Positions 33,547 through 43,696 are shown, numbered from the stretch's first letter. The stretch: DNA of 64,000 nucleotides from Bacillota bacterium (GCA_023423045.1 JAFAGA010000102.1:68097-132096), one strand, 5' to 3'. Made by a program: numbers and translations. The notes: generated by a model not told the origin, from the letters alone.

Positions 33547-35367
33547 CTAGGCCGTATAATACTGAGCCTGTTTATGATACAGGGAAGCATAGATTCCGTT
33601 ATTTTTCAGCAGCTGAGCATGATCTCCTCTTTCGGCGATATGCCCTCCATCCAGGACCAGGATATCATCACAAAACTTACAGCTGCTCATCCTGTGGGAA
33701 ATATATATTGCAGTCTTTCCCTGTATCATGTCGTTAAAATGTTCATAAATTTCCGCCTCCGCCAGGGGGTCCAGCGCCGCGGTGGGTTCATCCAGAATAA
33801 CGAAGGGGCCGTCCTTGTATAATGCCCTGGCAATCGCCAGTTTCTGCGCTTCCCCTCCGGACACCTCAATGCCTTCACCGTTGTTCCGGTATAACCTGGA
33901 GTGAAGTCCTTCGGACATTGCCCCCACACGTTTCTTCAGACCTGCCTGCTCCAGCGCCTTCCACATACGGTCCTCCTCAATCTCCTCCCCTGCTGCAATA
34001 TTATCCTTCAGGGGCAGGGATAGAAGCTTGAAATCCTGGAAAACCACAGAGAATATCCTGGTATATTCTGAATAATCATAATATTTAATGTCAATGCCGT
34101 TTAACAATATCCGCCCCTGGGTGGGCTCATACAGGCGGCATAGAAGCTTGACCAGCGTTGTTTTGCCAGCGCCGTTTCTGCCGACGACGGCAAATTTCTC
34201 GCCAATCTTGAAGCTTAGATTGATATCCTTTAATATCAGCTCCTTCGTCCCCGGGTAATGAAAACTCACATCCTCAAAGACAAACTCATAGTCGGCATCG
34301 GTACGTTTTTCAACCGGAAGAGTTCCGGTATAATGGGTGCTGGGTCTGTTAATAAACTCATAATAGGTATTCAAATATTCCATTCGATAGGAATAAGCGT
34401 TAAACTCCGTGATCCCGCTGCGGACCGATCCGGTCAGCTGAAGGACCGCGCCTGCATACATCAGCACATCACCTATGCTGATAATCCCATGAATCGCATT
34501 GATGCCGATTACGATGTACACCAGCCCTGAGGCTAACTGGGTCAATATCATAACAATTCCCGTATAATACCCGTCGGTAATTCCCCACTTAAGATATACA
34601 TTGCTGACTTTTTTCATCAGCTCTCTCATATGCTTGCTTAACAACGCCTGCATGGAATAAATTCTTATATCCTTTCCGTTTTGATAGTTGGTAATTAAGG
34701 AGATCAGATAAAAGGATAGGGAATTAATATGTTCATTTTTTTTGCCTACTTCATAATACTTTTTGTAGGATGCGGCGGAGAGTCGGAGACAGATCGTCAT
34801 AACCGCTGCAAAGACAGCCAGTATTCCAAGGATGGACCAGAAGGAAACGCTGCTGCCATCGTTTGCATTTACCCGAAACAGAAGGCTCACCACGAAGACA
34901 AAGGAAAATAGAGTAGCAAATACCTGCTCAGCCATATTATAGATACTCTGTATCTGGCTGCCGATGCCTCCGGCGCCATTCTCCCCTCCTCTCACCCTTC
35001 GGATGGCATCCATGGTCTCCGTCTTTTCAAATTCCTCGTACTCCATAGAGAAAGCCTTGCCGGCAGTTCTAAGATAAATCGTATCATTGCAGGCATCCCC
35101 AAGCACTTCTATGGTCTGCTTGCAAGCCTGAGAAATCAGATTCAATACCAGGGTGCTGCTAAGAAGAATGACCACATACAGCACACAATCCTCGTAGCTC
35201 TTGCTTAGGACCAGATCAAGTATTTTCGAGTAAAATACCAATTGGATAAAAGGCTGGGCCGCACCGGCAAGAGCCCCCAGAATCATAATCCATATGATAT
35301 TGGCGTGATCCTTTTTAATCAGCTTTAAAAAGTGGCTGAAATCAAGCCATATTTTCTTGAACTTCAT
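33547..35367 (-). CDS. ABC exporter half-transporter, second subunit
   Basis: The 606-residue protein has six N-terminal membrane helices and an ATPase domain with Walker A GRNGAGKTTL, signature VSGGEAQKLAIARAL and Walker B FVILDEPTAALD. It overlaps the end of the preceding exporter gene by 26 bases, so the two are probably made together as a heterodimer. ATG 35367 follows AGGAGGGAGCTT. Exporters of this type move peptides, lipids or drugs outward. Their substrate is unknown. Confidence 0.93.
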   Translation of the reverse strand: MKFKKIWLDFSHFLKLIKKDHANIIWIMILGALAGAAQPFIQLVFYSKILDLVLSKSYEDCVLYVVILLSSTLVLNLISQACKQTIEVLGDACNDTIYLRTAGKAFSMEYEEFEKTETMDAIRRVRGGENGAGGIGSQIQSIYNMAEQVFATLFSFVFVVSLLFRVNANDGSSVSFWSILGILAVFAAVMTICLRLSAASYKKYYEVGKKNEHINSLSFYLISLITNYQNGKDIRIYSMQALLSKHMRELMKKVSNVYLKWGITDGYYTGIVMILTQLASGLVYIVIGINAIHGIISIGDVLMYAGAVLQLTGSVRSGITEFNAYSYRMEYLNTYYEFINRPSTHYTGTLPVEKRTDADYEFVFEDVSFHYPGTKELILKDINLSFKIGEKFAVVGRNGAGKTTLVKLLCRLYEPTQGRILLNGIDIKYYDYSEYTRIFSVVFQDFKLLSLPLKDNIAAGEEIEEDRMWKALEQAGLKKRVGAMSEGLHSRLYRNNGEGIEVSGGEAQKLAIARALYKDGPFVILDEPTAALDPLAEAEIYEHFNDMIQGKTAIYISHRMSSCKFCDDILVLDGGHIAERGDHAQLLKNNGIYASLYHKQAQYYTA

Positions 35368-37195
35368 AAGCTCCCTCCTTATAATACTTGCTCTGCACCT
35401 CAAACATCCTGGCATAGCTGCCGTTTTGCTTCATAAGTGCCTCGTGGCCGCCCTCTTCTACAATTCTTCCTTCCTCCAGAAACAGGATATAATCACAGAA
35501 TCTGGTGGACGCAAGCCTGTGTGAAATGAATACCGAGGTTCTGTCCTTAAGAAGCTTTTGATAATTCTCGTACAGCTCACTTTCCGCTATGGCATCCAAT
35601 GCGGCGGTGGGTTCATCAAGAATCAGAAGCTTTGCCTCCTTGTACAGGGCTCTGGCCAGCATCAGCTTTTGCAGTTCACCTCCGGACAGCTGAATTCCGC
35701 TTTCCTCCATATCCTTATTCAGATAAGTATCCATGCCCCGCTCCAGCTGCTCCACCTTGCTTTGGAGGCCTGATCGCTCCAATACCTCCTCTACCTTTTC
35801 TCTGACGGTTTCCTCGCAGGCAGAACCGCTGATATTTTCTGCAATGGTAAAGGAAATAGTCATCGCATCCTGGAATACAACCGCTATTTGTTTAAAATAT
35901 TCCTTAATGTTTATTTCCTTCATATCGATACTGTTAACCAGAATGCGGCCCCGGGTAGGGCGATAAAATCCGCACATCAGCTTAACAAGGGTGGTTTTAC
36001 CTGCACCGTTGATTCCCACCAGGGCCAGCTTTTCTCCCTTTTTGATATGGAAGCTTACATCCTTCAGCACCTCCTCCTCCGCACCTTCATAACGGAAGGA
36101 TACATGGTCAAAGACAATATCCAGCGCCATGTCCCCATATTCCGGGCTCCTTTCCCGGGTATGGCCAAAATGCTTCTCTGCCTCCAGGAATTCCCGGTAA
36201 TCACAGATGGAAAGATGAAAGCGTCCGATTTCCGCATAATCCTCAGTAATCTTTGAGAACCAACGGGCAAAACCGCTGACAATACCAAGATAGAGAACAA
36301 AATAGGATACCTCCAGTCCATGAATGAGAAGGTAGATCAAATAACCATAGCATACCCCGTCCCGTAAAAATCTCAGTATAATTCCTACCACATCATTGAG
36401 ATAATAGCAGCTGCGAATTTTTGTCTTTATCCTTCTTATCTCATGATTGGCCTTTTGATATACACGTCCGATCAAATGATTCAACTGATAAAGCCGGATA
36501 TCCTTGCCTGCTTTCAGATCAAATGCCTGCTCCTGAAGATACCTCTGGGTAACCTCGATCTTTGCCATGGCATCCTTTTTGTTATGCTCATACTGCTTTG
36601 CCCGATGAAAGGACAGCATCTGCAGCAAGGATATGATCAGCAGCAAAAGCAGAATCACCGGGTGGACAAGGCTGATAATGCATGCGTAAGTGATTAATCC
36701 CAGAATGTTCGACAAGAGGCTGACGTTTCTGTGCATAAAGCCTTCTATGCCACGATCATTGCTGCTGAGGCAATCCATGGCCTTTTCCATATCATTTCTT
36801 ACCTTTTCCTTTTCCAGAAGATGATAGTCCATATGGAGGCATCTGTCTACCAGCTCTGTCCAGAAGACATCACACCGCAGGTCAATATACTGCATTCTGT
36901 TTCTGGAGATCAGAAAAGTGCTGATCGCTGCAATCACTCCATAGATTAGAAAGACGAGAAACAAAGTACCGGTAAATTCCGCTACGGCAACTTTCCTGGC
37001 AATCAAACCAACCACAACAGACGGAATTATAACAGCTCCAAAGGGTGTAAGGACATTGAAAATTACCTCCGCCACCCCATAGAGCACCATCGATTTACGG
37101 AACTTCCACATGTTCTTATACACATATGCATAATTACCGGCCATGGAATATGCTGTCTTCTGTTTTTTCTTTTTCACTTTTTTATCGACTTTCAT
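35342..37195 (-). CDS. ABC exporter half-transporter, first subunit
   Basis: The 617-residue protein begins with a lysine-rich cytoplasmic tail (MKVDKKVKKKKQK), followed by six membrane helices and an ATPase domain with GINGAGKTTL, LSGGELQKLMLARAL and LLILDEPTAALD. It is the partner of the next gene. ATG 37195 has GGAGG seven bases upstream. A two-component system with a LytTR regulator is encoded just upstream but behind a terminator, so it may control this exporter without being co-transcribed. Confidence 0.93.
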   Translation of the reverse strand: MKVDKKVKKKKQKTAYSMAGNYAYVYKNMWKFRKSMVLYGVAEVIFNVLTPFGAVIIPSVVVGLIARKVAVAEFTGTLFLVFLIYGVIAAISTFLISRNRMQYIDLRCDVFWTELVDRCLHMDYHLLEKEKVRNDMEKAMDCLSSNDRGIEGFMHRNVSLLSNILGLITYACIISLVHPVILLLLLIISLLQMLSFHRAKQYEHNKKDAMAKIEVTQRYLQEQAFDLKAGKDIRLYQLNHLIGRVYQKANHEIRRIKTKIRSCYYLNDVVGIILRFLRDGVCYGYLIYLLIHGLEVSYFVLYLGIVSGFARWFSKITEDYAEIGRFHLSICDYREFLEAEKHFGHTRERSPEYGDMALDIVFDHVSFRYEGAEEEVLKDVSFHIKKGEKLALVGINGAGKTTLVKLMCGFYRPTRGRILVNSIDMKEINIKEYFKQIAVVFQDAMTISFTIAENISGSACEETVREKVEEVLERSGLQSKVEQLERGMDTYLNKDMEESGIQLSGGELQKLMLARALYKEAKLLILDEPTAALDAIAESELYENYQKLLKDRTSVFISHRLASTRFCDYILFLEEGRIVEEGGHEALMKQNGSYARMFEVQSKYYKEGAYEVQENMA

Positions 37196-37309
37196 GTTAT
37201 CCTCCACCTTATCCCCTATAAATCAGATCTCCTATAATCCGCCATAGGAAAGCTTTGTTTTCTTTCATTGATCGATATATCAGGTATAACATAAAAACGG
37301 CTGCAGTAT

Positions 37310-37343
37310 TAAAAAAATGCACGAACAGCCTGCTTTCGTGCAT
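37310..37343 (-). terminator. Terminator of the kinase/LytTR transcript
   Basis: On the minus strand ATGCACGAA and TTCGTGCAT form a nine-base-pair stem followed by seven T residues. It separates the two-component genes from the ABC exporter operon. Confidence 0.85.
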
Positions 37344-37423
37344 GAATGGAATGATTTAGGCACCAAAAGCACCTTTGATGATTTCGATACACACTTTTTG
37401 ACGCTCAAACCACAGAATACAAA

Positions 37424-38452
37424 TTACAACGGCAGAAGAATCTCCGTAACAAACACTCCCGGCTCATTCTTTCTGTTAATGAAACCGCCGTATTTCTCAA
37501 CAATCTTATTAATGCGCTTCAGACCATGCCCATGATTTCCTCTCTTGGCTGTAATATATTCCTCGTCCAGCTTTCTCACGATCTCTCCGGTACCATTGGT
37601 TATCGTTATGTAAAGCTGTTTTTTTAAAACACCGATGTACAGCCGGATAAACCGTCCGCTTTCTCCGGCTTCAAGCTTCTCACAGGCTTCCACCGCGTTA
37701 TCGATGAGATTGCCAATGAGGACACATAGATCAAGATCGGACACCGTAAGCTCCGGGGGCACCTCCGCCTTATAGTTTATTTCAATATCCCCTTTTAGAG
37801 CCAAGGATAGCTTGGAATTCAGAATCGCGTCCAGATTGACATTGCCGGTTTCAATCAGCGTATTGACCTTGTCCAGATCTTCTTCCAGCTTATCCAGATA
37901 GACCCTGGCTTCCTTGGCCTGGTCCAGCATCAGGTGTGCTTTCAAGGTCTGAAGATGGTTGTGGTAATCATGTCTCCAGCCGCGCATGGTCATATAGATA
38001 TTCTGAACCTCACTCACCTGCCTGGATAATACCATATTCTGATATTGGGCAGCACTTTCCTCGTAGGTCTTTTTCATGTACCTCTGATTGCTTTCAGCAA
38101 GAAAATAGATAAACAGCAATACAAACTCATTCATTACGGTCAGACCGGGATATTGACAGGCGCCGCCGGCGATGATCAAAACCACCAGAATAAACAGCAG
38201 ATGAAAGGCCGGCGACATCCGGTAATTAAATATTTGCAGCATCTCAAAGGAAAACAACACCAATAGAGTTAATATCAGCAGATTAGTATCCAGGACTTTC
38301 AGAAACCAATGCGCCGCCGCCCAGAAAGCACCTGCAGATAAGATGAGGAAAAGGGCCTTCCACCAGTGTTTTCTAACATCAGCCTTAACAATGCGCATTA
38401 TATTATAAAGCATCAGGATAACCAACGGTATGAGCTTCAAAATCTCAATCAT
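37424..38452 (-). CDS. GHKL sensor histidine kinase (AgrC-like)
   Basis: The 342-residue protein has about five hydrophobic N-terminal segments, a coiled stretch, and a GHKL-type kinase core: the phosphoacceptor His lies in GWRHDYHNHLQ, the N box in GNLIDNAVEAC and the G box in GNHGHGLKRI. It is the cognate kinase of the LytTR regulator; the genes overlap by the four bases ATGA. AgrC-like kinases often sense peptides, and an exporter lies next door, but no signal-peptide gene could be found. Confidence 0.92.
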   Translation of the reverse strand: MIEILKLIPLVILMLYNIMRIVKADVRKHWWKALFLILSAGAFWAAAHWFLKVLDTNLLILTLLVLFSFEMLQIFNYRMSPAFHLLFILVVLIIAGGACQYPGLTVMNEFVLLFIYFLAESNQRYMKKTYEESAAQYQNMVLSRQVSEVQNIYMTMRGWRHDYHNHLQTLKAHLMLDQAKEARVYLDKLEEDLDKVNTLIETGNVNLDAILNSKLSLALKGDIEINYKAEVPPELTVSDLDLCVLIGNLIDNAVEACEKLEAGESGRFIRLYIGVLKKQLYITITNGTGEIVRKLDEEYITAKRGNHGHGLKRINKIVEKYGGFINRKNEPGVFVTEILLPL

Positions 38453-39159
38453 CCCAGTACTCCTCCTCTGTAAAAGCTGATGAACTCCTGATTTACCTGC
38501 TTATAGGCTCCTCTGCTCACAGGAATGGTATACCCTCCTTTTAGATGGCATTCCGCCTTCGTGATTTTCTCGATATGATGCAAATTGGCCAGATAGCTTC
38601 TATGGGTGGATACAAAGGACTCCTTTAGCTTTTCCGCCATCTCATTCATATTCATTTTGACTTCATAATTGGCTTTTTCCGTGTAAATATTAATATAATG
38701 TCCAAGCGCTTCCACATAGATAATATCGTCTAAATTCAGTTTTCTCTTCTCCCCTGTGCCACCGACTATAATATACTGCTTCCGTGCGGAGGCTCGGTTC
38801 ACCATATCAAGGACGGGAAATAGCTGTTCCTCGGACAGAGGCTTTACAAAATAACGAACCGCCTGCACCTCATAGCCTTGAAAGACATATTCCCGGCTGT
38901 TGGAGAGAAAAGCAATCAGGACATTTTGATCTACCGTTCTGATGGCCCGGGCCAGTTCTATGCCATTCATGCGAGCAAGCTCAATATCAAGTATGATAAT
39001 ATCAAAGGGAAAGGTATCCGGATTCTCAAAAAGCATTTCCTCCGCGCTGCCATATATGGTTATTGCACAGGATACATTATTTCGGCTCTCCCACCTGGCT
39101 ACCGCATTTTTTAAGAATATTCCCTGTATTGGTTCATCATCACAATAAGCAATTCTCAT
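38449..39159 (-). CDS. Response regulator with LytTR DNA-binding domain
   Basis: The 236-residue protein has a receiver domain (DIIILDIELARMNG with the phosphoacceptor Asp) and a C-terminal LytTR domain (IIYVEALGHYINIYT, VSTHRSYLANLHHI). It is translated together with the kinase. It starts 69 bases after the short alanyl-tRNA synthetase gene, so it could belong to the T-box-controlled transcript. Confidence 0.93.
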   Translation of the reverse strand: MRIAYCDDEPIQGIFLKNAVARWESRNNVSCAITIYGSAEEMLFENPDTFPFDIIILDIELARMNGIELARAIRTVDQNVLIAFLSNSREYVFQGYEVQAVRYFVKPLSEEQLFPVLDMVNRASARKQYIIVGGTGEKRKLNLDDIIYVEALGHYINIYTEKANYEVKMNMNEMAEKLKESFVSTHRSYLANLHHIEKITKAECHLKGGYTIPVSRGAYKQVNQEFISFYRGGVLG

Positions 39160-39228
39160 TTTGAATTTACCTCGTCCCGCAAACTATATTGAAATAATTT
39201 TATCATAACGCATGAAATAAAACTATGA

Positions 39229-41019
39229 TTATCTTTTACACTCAAAGACCGGTTCGATCTTTGCCTTAATCCGCCTGACACCGGCGGAGGAGGCTTCTTC
39301 CTTCAGTATTATAAACTTTCCAAGTTCTTTTGTGTTGGATGCGTGAGGGCCGCCGCATATTTCCCTGGAATAGCCGGGAATGGTATACACCTTAACGATA
39401 TCACCATACTTATGATCAAATATACCGACTGCTCCTGAACCTTTGGCCTTTTCCAATGGCATTTCTTCGTATATGACGTCCAGCTCTTGATGGATGGCTT
39501 CATTTACAATTCTTGATACCTCATTCAGCTCTTCTGCCGTCACTTTCCTGCCAAAGGTAAAATCAAACCGCAACCGCTCCTCCGTTATATTGCTGCCTCT
39601 TTGATATATGCCGTCTCCCAGCACCTTTCTTAACGCACCATTCAAAAGATGTGTAGCCGTATGCAGGCGGGCTGTTTGGACGCCGGTATCAGCAAGGCCT
39701 CCCTTAAATTTTCCTTCCGCACCCTGCCTTGATTTCTTCTGGTGTTCTATAAATCTTTGCTCAAAATCCATGGTATCTACCTTCATACCGCATTCATCTG
39801 CTAATTCCACGGTAAATTCAATAGGAAAACCAAAGGTATCATACAATCTAAATGCAAGTTCACCGTTTAATAATTCGCCTTCCTCTAAGGAAGAGAAATA
39901 TTGTTCTGCTTTTTTTAATCCGGCATCCAGTGTTTTTCTGAATGAATTAAATTCTTTTTCCAATTGCTCCAGAATAAAATGATTGTTTTCTTCCAGCTCG
40001 TTATATACCTCTTTATATTGTTGTATGATTACCATTGCCAGATCACAGAGAATATTGTTATTAATACCAAGCTTTTTAAGCAATCTTATTGTCCTTCTGA
40101 TCAGCCTTCTCAGGATATAGCCCTGCTCCGTATTGGAAGGTGTAATTCTCTTGGCATCACCGAGTATAAATGTAATTGCTCTGATGTGTTCGCAAATGAT
40201 GCGAAAATTCCTTTTTGCATCATTGGAATCCGGAATATCCGCCAAACTTTTCAGCCTGTTCATTACCGGTATAAATAATTCGGTATCATATACATTATCC
40301 TTGCCATTTATCACTGTCAAAACCCGCTCCAGTCCCATTCCGGTATCCACATTTTTATTTTTCAGCGGTTGATAGGAGCCGTCGCTTTCCTTGTTGTACT
40401 GCATAAAAACATTATTCCATATCTCAACGTATTTACCGCAATGGCAAGCGGGTCCGCATTCCTTACAGCAAGGTTCTTTTCCTATATCATAGAATATCTC
40501 CGTATCCGGACCGCAGGGCCCTGTAAGGCCCACAGGTCCCCACCAATTTTCCTCTCTGTCATAGAAAAATATCTGATTATCTGATAGCCCTTTTGTTTTC
40601 CATACCCTGAAGGTCTCATCGTCTCTTGGAACTATTTCATCTCCGCCAAAAACCGTAACTGCAATCCGTTCCATAGGAATCTGCAGGATTGTTGTCAGAA
40701 ACTCAAAGCTTAGGGAAATGGACCCCTCTTTAAAATAATCTCCCAGAGACCAATTTCCAAGCATTTCAAAAAAAGTAAGATGAGTATCGTCACCAACCTC
40801 ATCAATATCACCTGTTCTTACACATTTCTGTACATTAACCAGGCGCTTCCCCTGCGGGTGCTTTTCCCCTAACAGATAGGGAACCAACGGATGCATCCCG
40901 GCTGTGGTAAATAAGACGGTGGGATCGTTGTCCGGCAGCAATGAAGCGGAACTGATTTCTTTATGTCCCCTCTCCTTAAAAAATTCTGCATACATTCTTC
41001 TTAATTCTTGTGCAGTCAT
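39229..41019 (-). CDS. Short alanyl-tRNA synthetase-like protein
   Basis: The 596-residue protein has the class II aminoacylation core of AlaRS (LPDNDPTVLFTTAGM, HLTFFEMLGNWSLGDYFK, DTGMGLERV) and the editing domain with its zinc-type ligands HTATHLLNGAL and CGGPHASN. It ends soon after the editing domain, near residue 600, where housekeeping AlaRS runs to about 875 residues; the coiled-coil and C-Ala domain are missing. It is therefore a second, truncated-by-design form rather than a broken gene: the stop follows a complete domain. ATG 41019 has GGAG seven bases upstream. A T-box leader precedes it. Confidence 0.88.
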   Translation of the reverse strand: MTAQELRRMYAEFFKERGHKEISSASLLPDNDPTVLFTTAGMHPLVPYLLGEKHPQGKRLVNVQKCVRTGDIDEVGDDTHLTFFEMLGNWSLGDYFKEGSISLSFEFLTTILQIPMERIAVTVFGGDEIVPRDDETFRVWKTKGLSDNQIFFYDREENWWGPVGLTGPCGPDTEIFYDIGKEPCCKECGPACHCGKYVEIWNNVFMQYNKESDGSYQPLKNKNVDTGMGLERVLTVINGKDNVYDTELFIPVMNRLKSLADIPDSNDAKRNFRIICEHIRAITFILGDAKRITPSNTEQGYILRRLIRRTIRLLKKLGINNNILCDLAMVIIQQYKEVYNELEENNHFILEQLEKEFNSFRKTLDAGLKKAEQYFSSLEEGELLNGELAFRLYDTFGFPIEFTVELADECGMKVDTMDFEQRFIEHQKKSRQGAEGKFKGGLADTGVQTARLHTATHLLNGALRKVLGDGIYQRGSNITEERLRFDFTFGRKVTAEELNEVSRIVNEAIHQELDVIYEEMPLEKAKGSGAVGIFDHKYGDIVKVYTIPGYSREICGGPHASNTKELGKFIILKEEASSAGVRRIKAKIEPVFECKR

Positions 41020-41055
41020 TGTAATACTCCTCTCTGAATACATTTTTGAAATAAA

Positions 41056-41338
41056 AAAAGCCCTTAAGCTGATTAATTCAGCTTAGGGCGAACTATTATG
41101 TCCGTGTTACCACCTAAATTCAAGGATAAACTTGCACTCTGTCAGTACGGGGTACTTACCCGATACCGATTTCCTTTTAACGGTGGAAACTCCGATGAAG
41201 CCTACTTGGATTTCTCTGTTCGGTTCATGGCTCTGAGACTGCTTCCACGTTATTTTCGTAAAGATTCGCACCGCCATCTTCTCTCTGGGACTCCATTAAC
41301 GTTTACTCTTTCTCTTCTTAGCCTTGCCATTTGAAATT
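41056..41338 (-). promoter_or_regulatory. T-box leader of the alanyl-tRNA synthetase-like gene
   Basis: On the minus strand the T-box antiterminator core GGTGGTAACACGG lies at 41102-41114. It is followed by a terminator stem (GCCCTAAGCTGA / TCAGCTTAAGGGC) with a run of seven T at 41053-41089. Upstream, GGCGGTGCGAATC resembles the stem I distal loop and GAAGCAGTC carries an Ala codon GCA that could be the specifier; GCC in AGAGCCATG is an alternative. Uncharged tRNA-Ala would favour read-through. Confidence 0.92.
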
Positions 41339-41344
41339 ACATGT

Positions 41345-41373
41345 AGAATATCATTATCAATTCCATTTGTCAA
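41345..41373 (-). promoter_or_regulatory. Promoter of the T-box transcript
   Basis: TTGACA (41368-41373) and TATTCT (41345-41350) on the minus strand are 17 bases apart and would start RNA close to position 41338. Confidence 0.75.
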
Positions 41374-41506
41374 ATAAAATTATTAAAAGCAAACAAAGGC
41401 AACTACTTTACAAAGAGAAAGCACCGATACCTCCGTACACAGCGCTTTCATTTCTTCGTATTCTTTGCAAAAGCGAAAACATTCCTTTCCTTGCAGGCCG
41501 TCACAA

Positions 41507-43696
41507 TTATTTCCTTGCTTTATACAAAAGAACGTATTCCGACCGAAGCTCTTCCTGCCCGGGTGTTTCCAGCAATAAGGTCATCCTTTCCCCAATGCAT
41601 CCCGGCAGTCTCTTATGGATCTTGGGACCGGCAAAGTTCGTTTTGGGTGCCAGGGGAGGATAGTTCCATTCCGCTAGCTCTATCTTTTCCTCGTCAAAAA
41701 CCAGATATGCTTTTACTGTCCCTCCGGGAACACTCTCCGGGCTGTCATTTAATATCCAAAGCTCTGTGGTAAAGAGCTCTTCTTCCGTAAAGGTAAACTT
41801 CGGTATTCTGGCGCTGGCAAGTACGGGCCTTAAGGAATTCTTTACCGCATAATAAGCCGGCTTCGGAATATCCGGCCAGTTAATCAGGGAGTTGTTGGCT
41901 GCGGTAGGCCAGGGTTCGTTGTAGCACCAGTTCAGTGTCATGGAGCATCTCGGGGCCTGCCTTCTGGCTTCTTCATAGATGCATTTATACCCTTCACTTT
42001 GCAGCAGCTGTCCCCATTCCACCAGTTCCTCCAGAGAACCGGCTTCTCCAAAATATAGCTTTAATACCTCCGGCTGTAGCCAGGTGTCTTCCGTCCAGGC
42101 ATGAAAGCCATGATGGCTTTCCCATATACCGCCCTCTTTCGGGGGGAACAATTCCTCTTCCGGTATAAAGGTTCTTAAATAGTCTGCCGAGGAAGGTCCG
42201 GGGCAGCCAAATTCCGTATAAGCTGTGTTTGTCGCCTGGGGCATTACCTGGAACACCTCCCTGCCGTCATGATAGTGGAACAGATAATTGCCGTGAGCCA
42301 TTCCCATTAAGGGGGAAGTCATCAGAAAAGGTATTTCAGGATTCAAATGATAGCAGTTGCTGTTTAAAAGCCTCAGGGCCAGGGACTGATCCGTCATACC
42401 GGACCAGGAGTTAAACAGCTCATTTCCTCCGCACCAGATTGACAGGCAGGCATGGCGTCTTATTCTCTTTATAATTGCCCTGGACTCCTTATCAAGCACC
42501 TCCAGGTAATGGGGTGTCCCTTCGTAATTATTGCAGGCCAGGGGAAATTCCTGCCATACCATTAACCCCATTTCATCGCACAGGTCAAAGAAGCTTTCCT
42601 TGTTGATAATTCCTCCGCCCCAGGACCTGAGCATATTCATATTGGCATCTTTTGCGAGGGTCAGAAGGGTGTGATAGGTCTCTTCTGTTATGATACCGGG
42701 AAATATCTCGGGATTGACCCAATTGGTGCCCTTGCAGAAAATAGATCGGTTATTGATTTCCATGGTAATGGGCGGATTGCTTCTGGTACAGGGGTGCCCC
42801 TTGGGCTCCTCCCAGGCTCCGGGATGCATCACAAGCCGTACCCGCTTAAAGCCCACCCTTGCTGTCGCTTCATCCAGAGTTTCTCCGGATTCCGTGACTA
42901 TCTGCAGGGAGGAGTGATAAAGATAAGGCTCTCCTTCTCCGTTCGGCCACCAAAGCCTGGGGTTCTCCAGCTCAGCCTCCAGGATGCACGCTTCAGCTTC
43001 CGGTTTCATCTCCTTCTGAAATACCACCCGGTCCGAGCTGTCGGTAAGCTTCCAAATCAGACGTTCCGGAAGAGCTCCGGCGATAGAGCACTCAAGCCGT
43101 ACCTCTGCCTTCTTCAGATCGCCGCTTAACCGGTATTTCACCTCCGCATCCTGTATCCGGGACGCAGGCCTTTCCTCCAGATAGGTATCATCCCAAATAC
43201 CGAGGGGTACCAGACGGGGATGCCAGTCCCAGCCATAGCTCACCGGCGGCTTTACGGACTGCGACGCCTGTATCTTACCTACCGGCGCCCCTTCCAGCTT
43301 CGGTATCGGGTGGATCCGTATCCTGAGCTTTTTCTCCTCGGTAAGCTTATCCGTAATTCTAAGCTCAAAAGGGGCAAACATACCCTCCTGCTCATAAATT
43401 ATTTCCCCTCCCAGGATTACCTGGAACTCATAATCAATTCCTTTTGATACAAAATACAGCTCCTTGCCTGCGCTGTTTCTGCCGGAGGGCAGAATCGTCT
43501 CGTAGACCCAGTACACATCCTCCATCCACTCATAATCCTTCCAGTTGTCTCCATAGGTATACGCTCCATACCCTTTTGCCCTGGCATAATCAAGCTGTAC
43601 GGCGCCCGGCACCACTGCCGGCACCATCTCCCCCGGCAGCGCGTCCTTATCCCTGGTATACCCCACCTGCCAGTCTAATTCCATTCTGTTTCTCAT
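41507..43696 (-). CDS. GH2 glycosidase, beta-mannosidase-like
   Basis: The 729-residue protein has the GH2 order: jelly-roll (YWVYE..), Ig-like domain and TIM barrel with acid/base Glu near 426 in IWCGGNELF and nucleophile Glu near 495 in YTEFGCPG. RSWGGGI and WQEFPLAC are typical of beta-mannosidases. No signal peptide, so it is intracellular. The start is uncertain between 43708, 43696 and 43684; 43696 has the best spacing to a weak GGA. It ends the operon that begins with the aldolase, and mannose made here would feed the isomerase encoded just upstream. Confidence 0.88.
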   Translation of the reverse strand: MRNRMELDWQVGYTRDKDALPGEMVPAVVPGAVQLDYARAKGYGAYTYGDNWKDYEWMEDVYWVYETILPSGRNSAGKELYFVSKGIDYEFQVILGGEIIYEQEGMFAPFELRITDKLTEEKKLRIRIHPIPKLEGAPVGKIQASQSVKPPVSYGWDWHPRLVPLGIWDDTYLEERPASRIQDAEVKYRLSGDLKKAEVRLECSIAGALPERLIWKLTDSSDRVVFQKEMKPEAEACILEAELENPRLWWPNGEGEPYLYHSSLQIVTESGETLDEATARVGFKRVRLVMHPGAWEEPKGHPCTRSNPPITMEINNRSIFCKGTNWVNPEIFPGIITEETYHTLLTLAKDANMNMLRSWGGGIINKESFFDLCDEMGLMVWQEFPLACNNYEGTPHYLEVLDKESRAIIKRIRRHACLSIWCGGNELFNSWSGMTDQSLALRLLNSNCYHLNPEIPFLMTSPLMGMAHGNYLFHYHDGREVFQVMPQATNTAYTEFGCPGPSSADYLRTFIPEEELFPPKEGGIWESHHGFHAWTEDTWLQPEVLKLYFGEAGSLEELVEWGQLLQSEGYKCIYEEARRQAPRCSMTLNWCYNEPWPTAANNSLINWPDIPKPAYYAVKNSLRPVLASARIPKFTFTEEELFTTELWILNDSPESVPGGTVKAYLVFDEEKIELAEWNYPPLAPKTNFAGPKIHKRLPGCIGERMTLLLETPGQEELRSEYVLLYKARK

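Noticed and set aside
37365..37425. Possible short AIP-like peptide (ending in KGAFGA) after the kinase gene
   Set aside because: Only a GTG could start it, there is no ribosome site, and the frame has just 12 codons between the kinase stop and the terminator.
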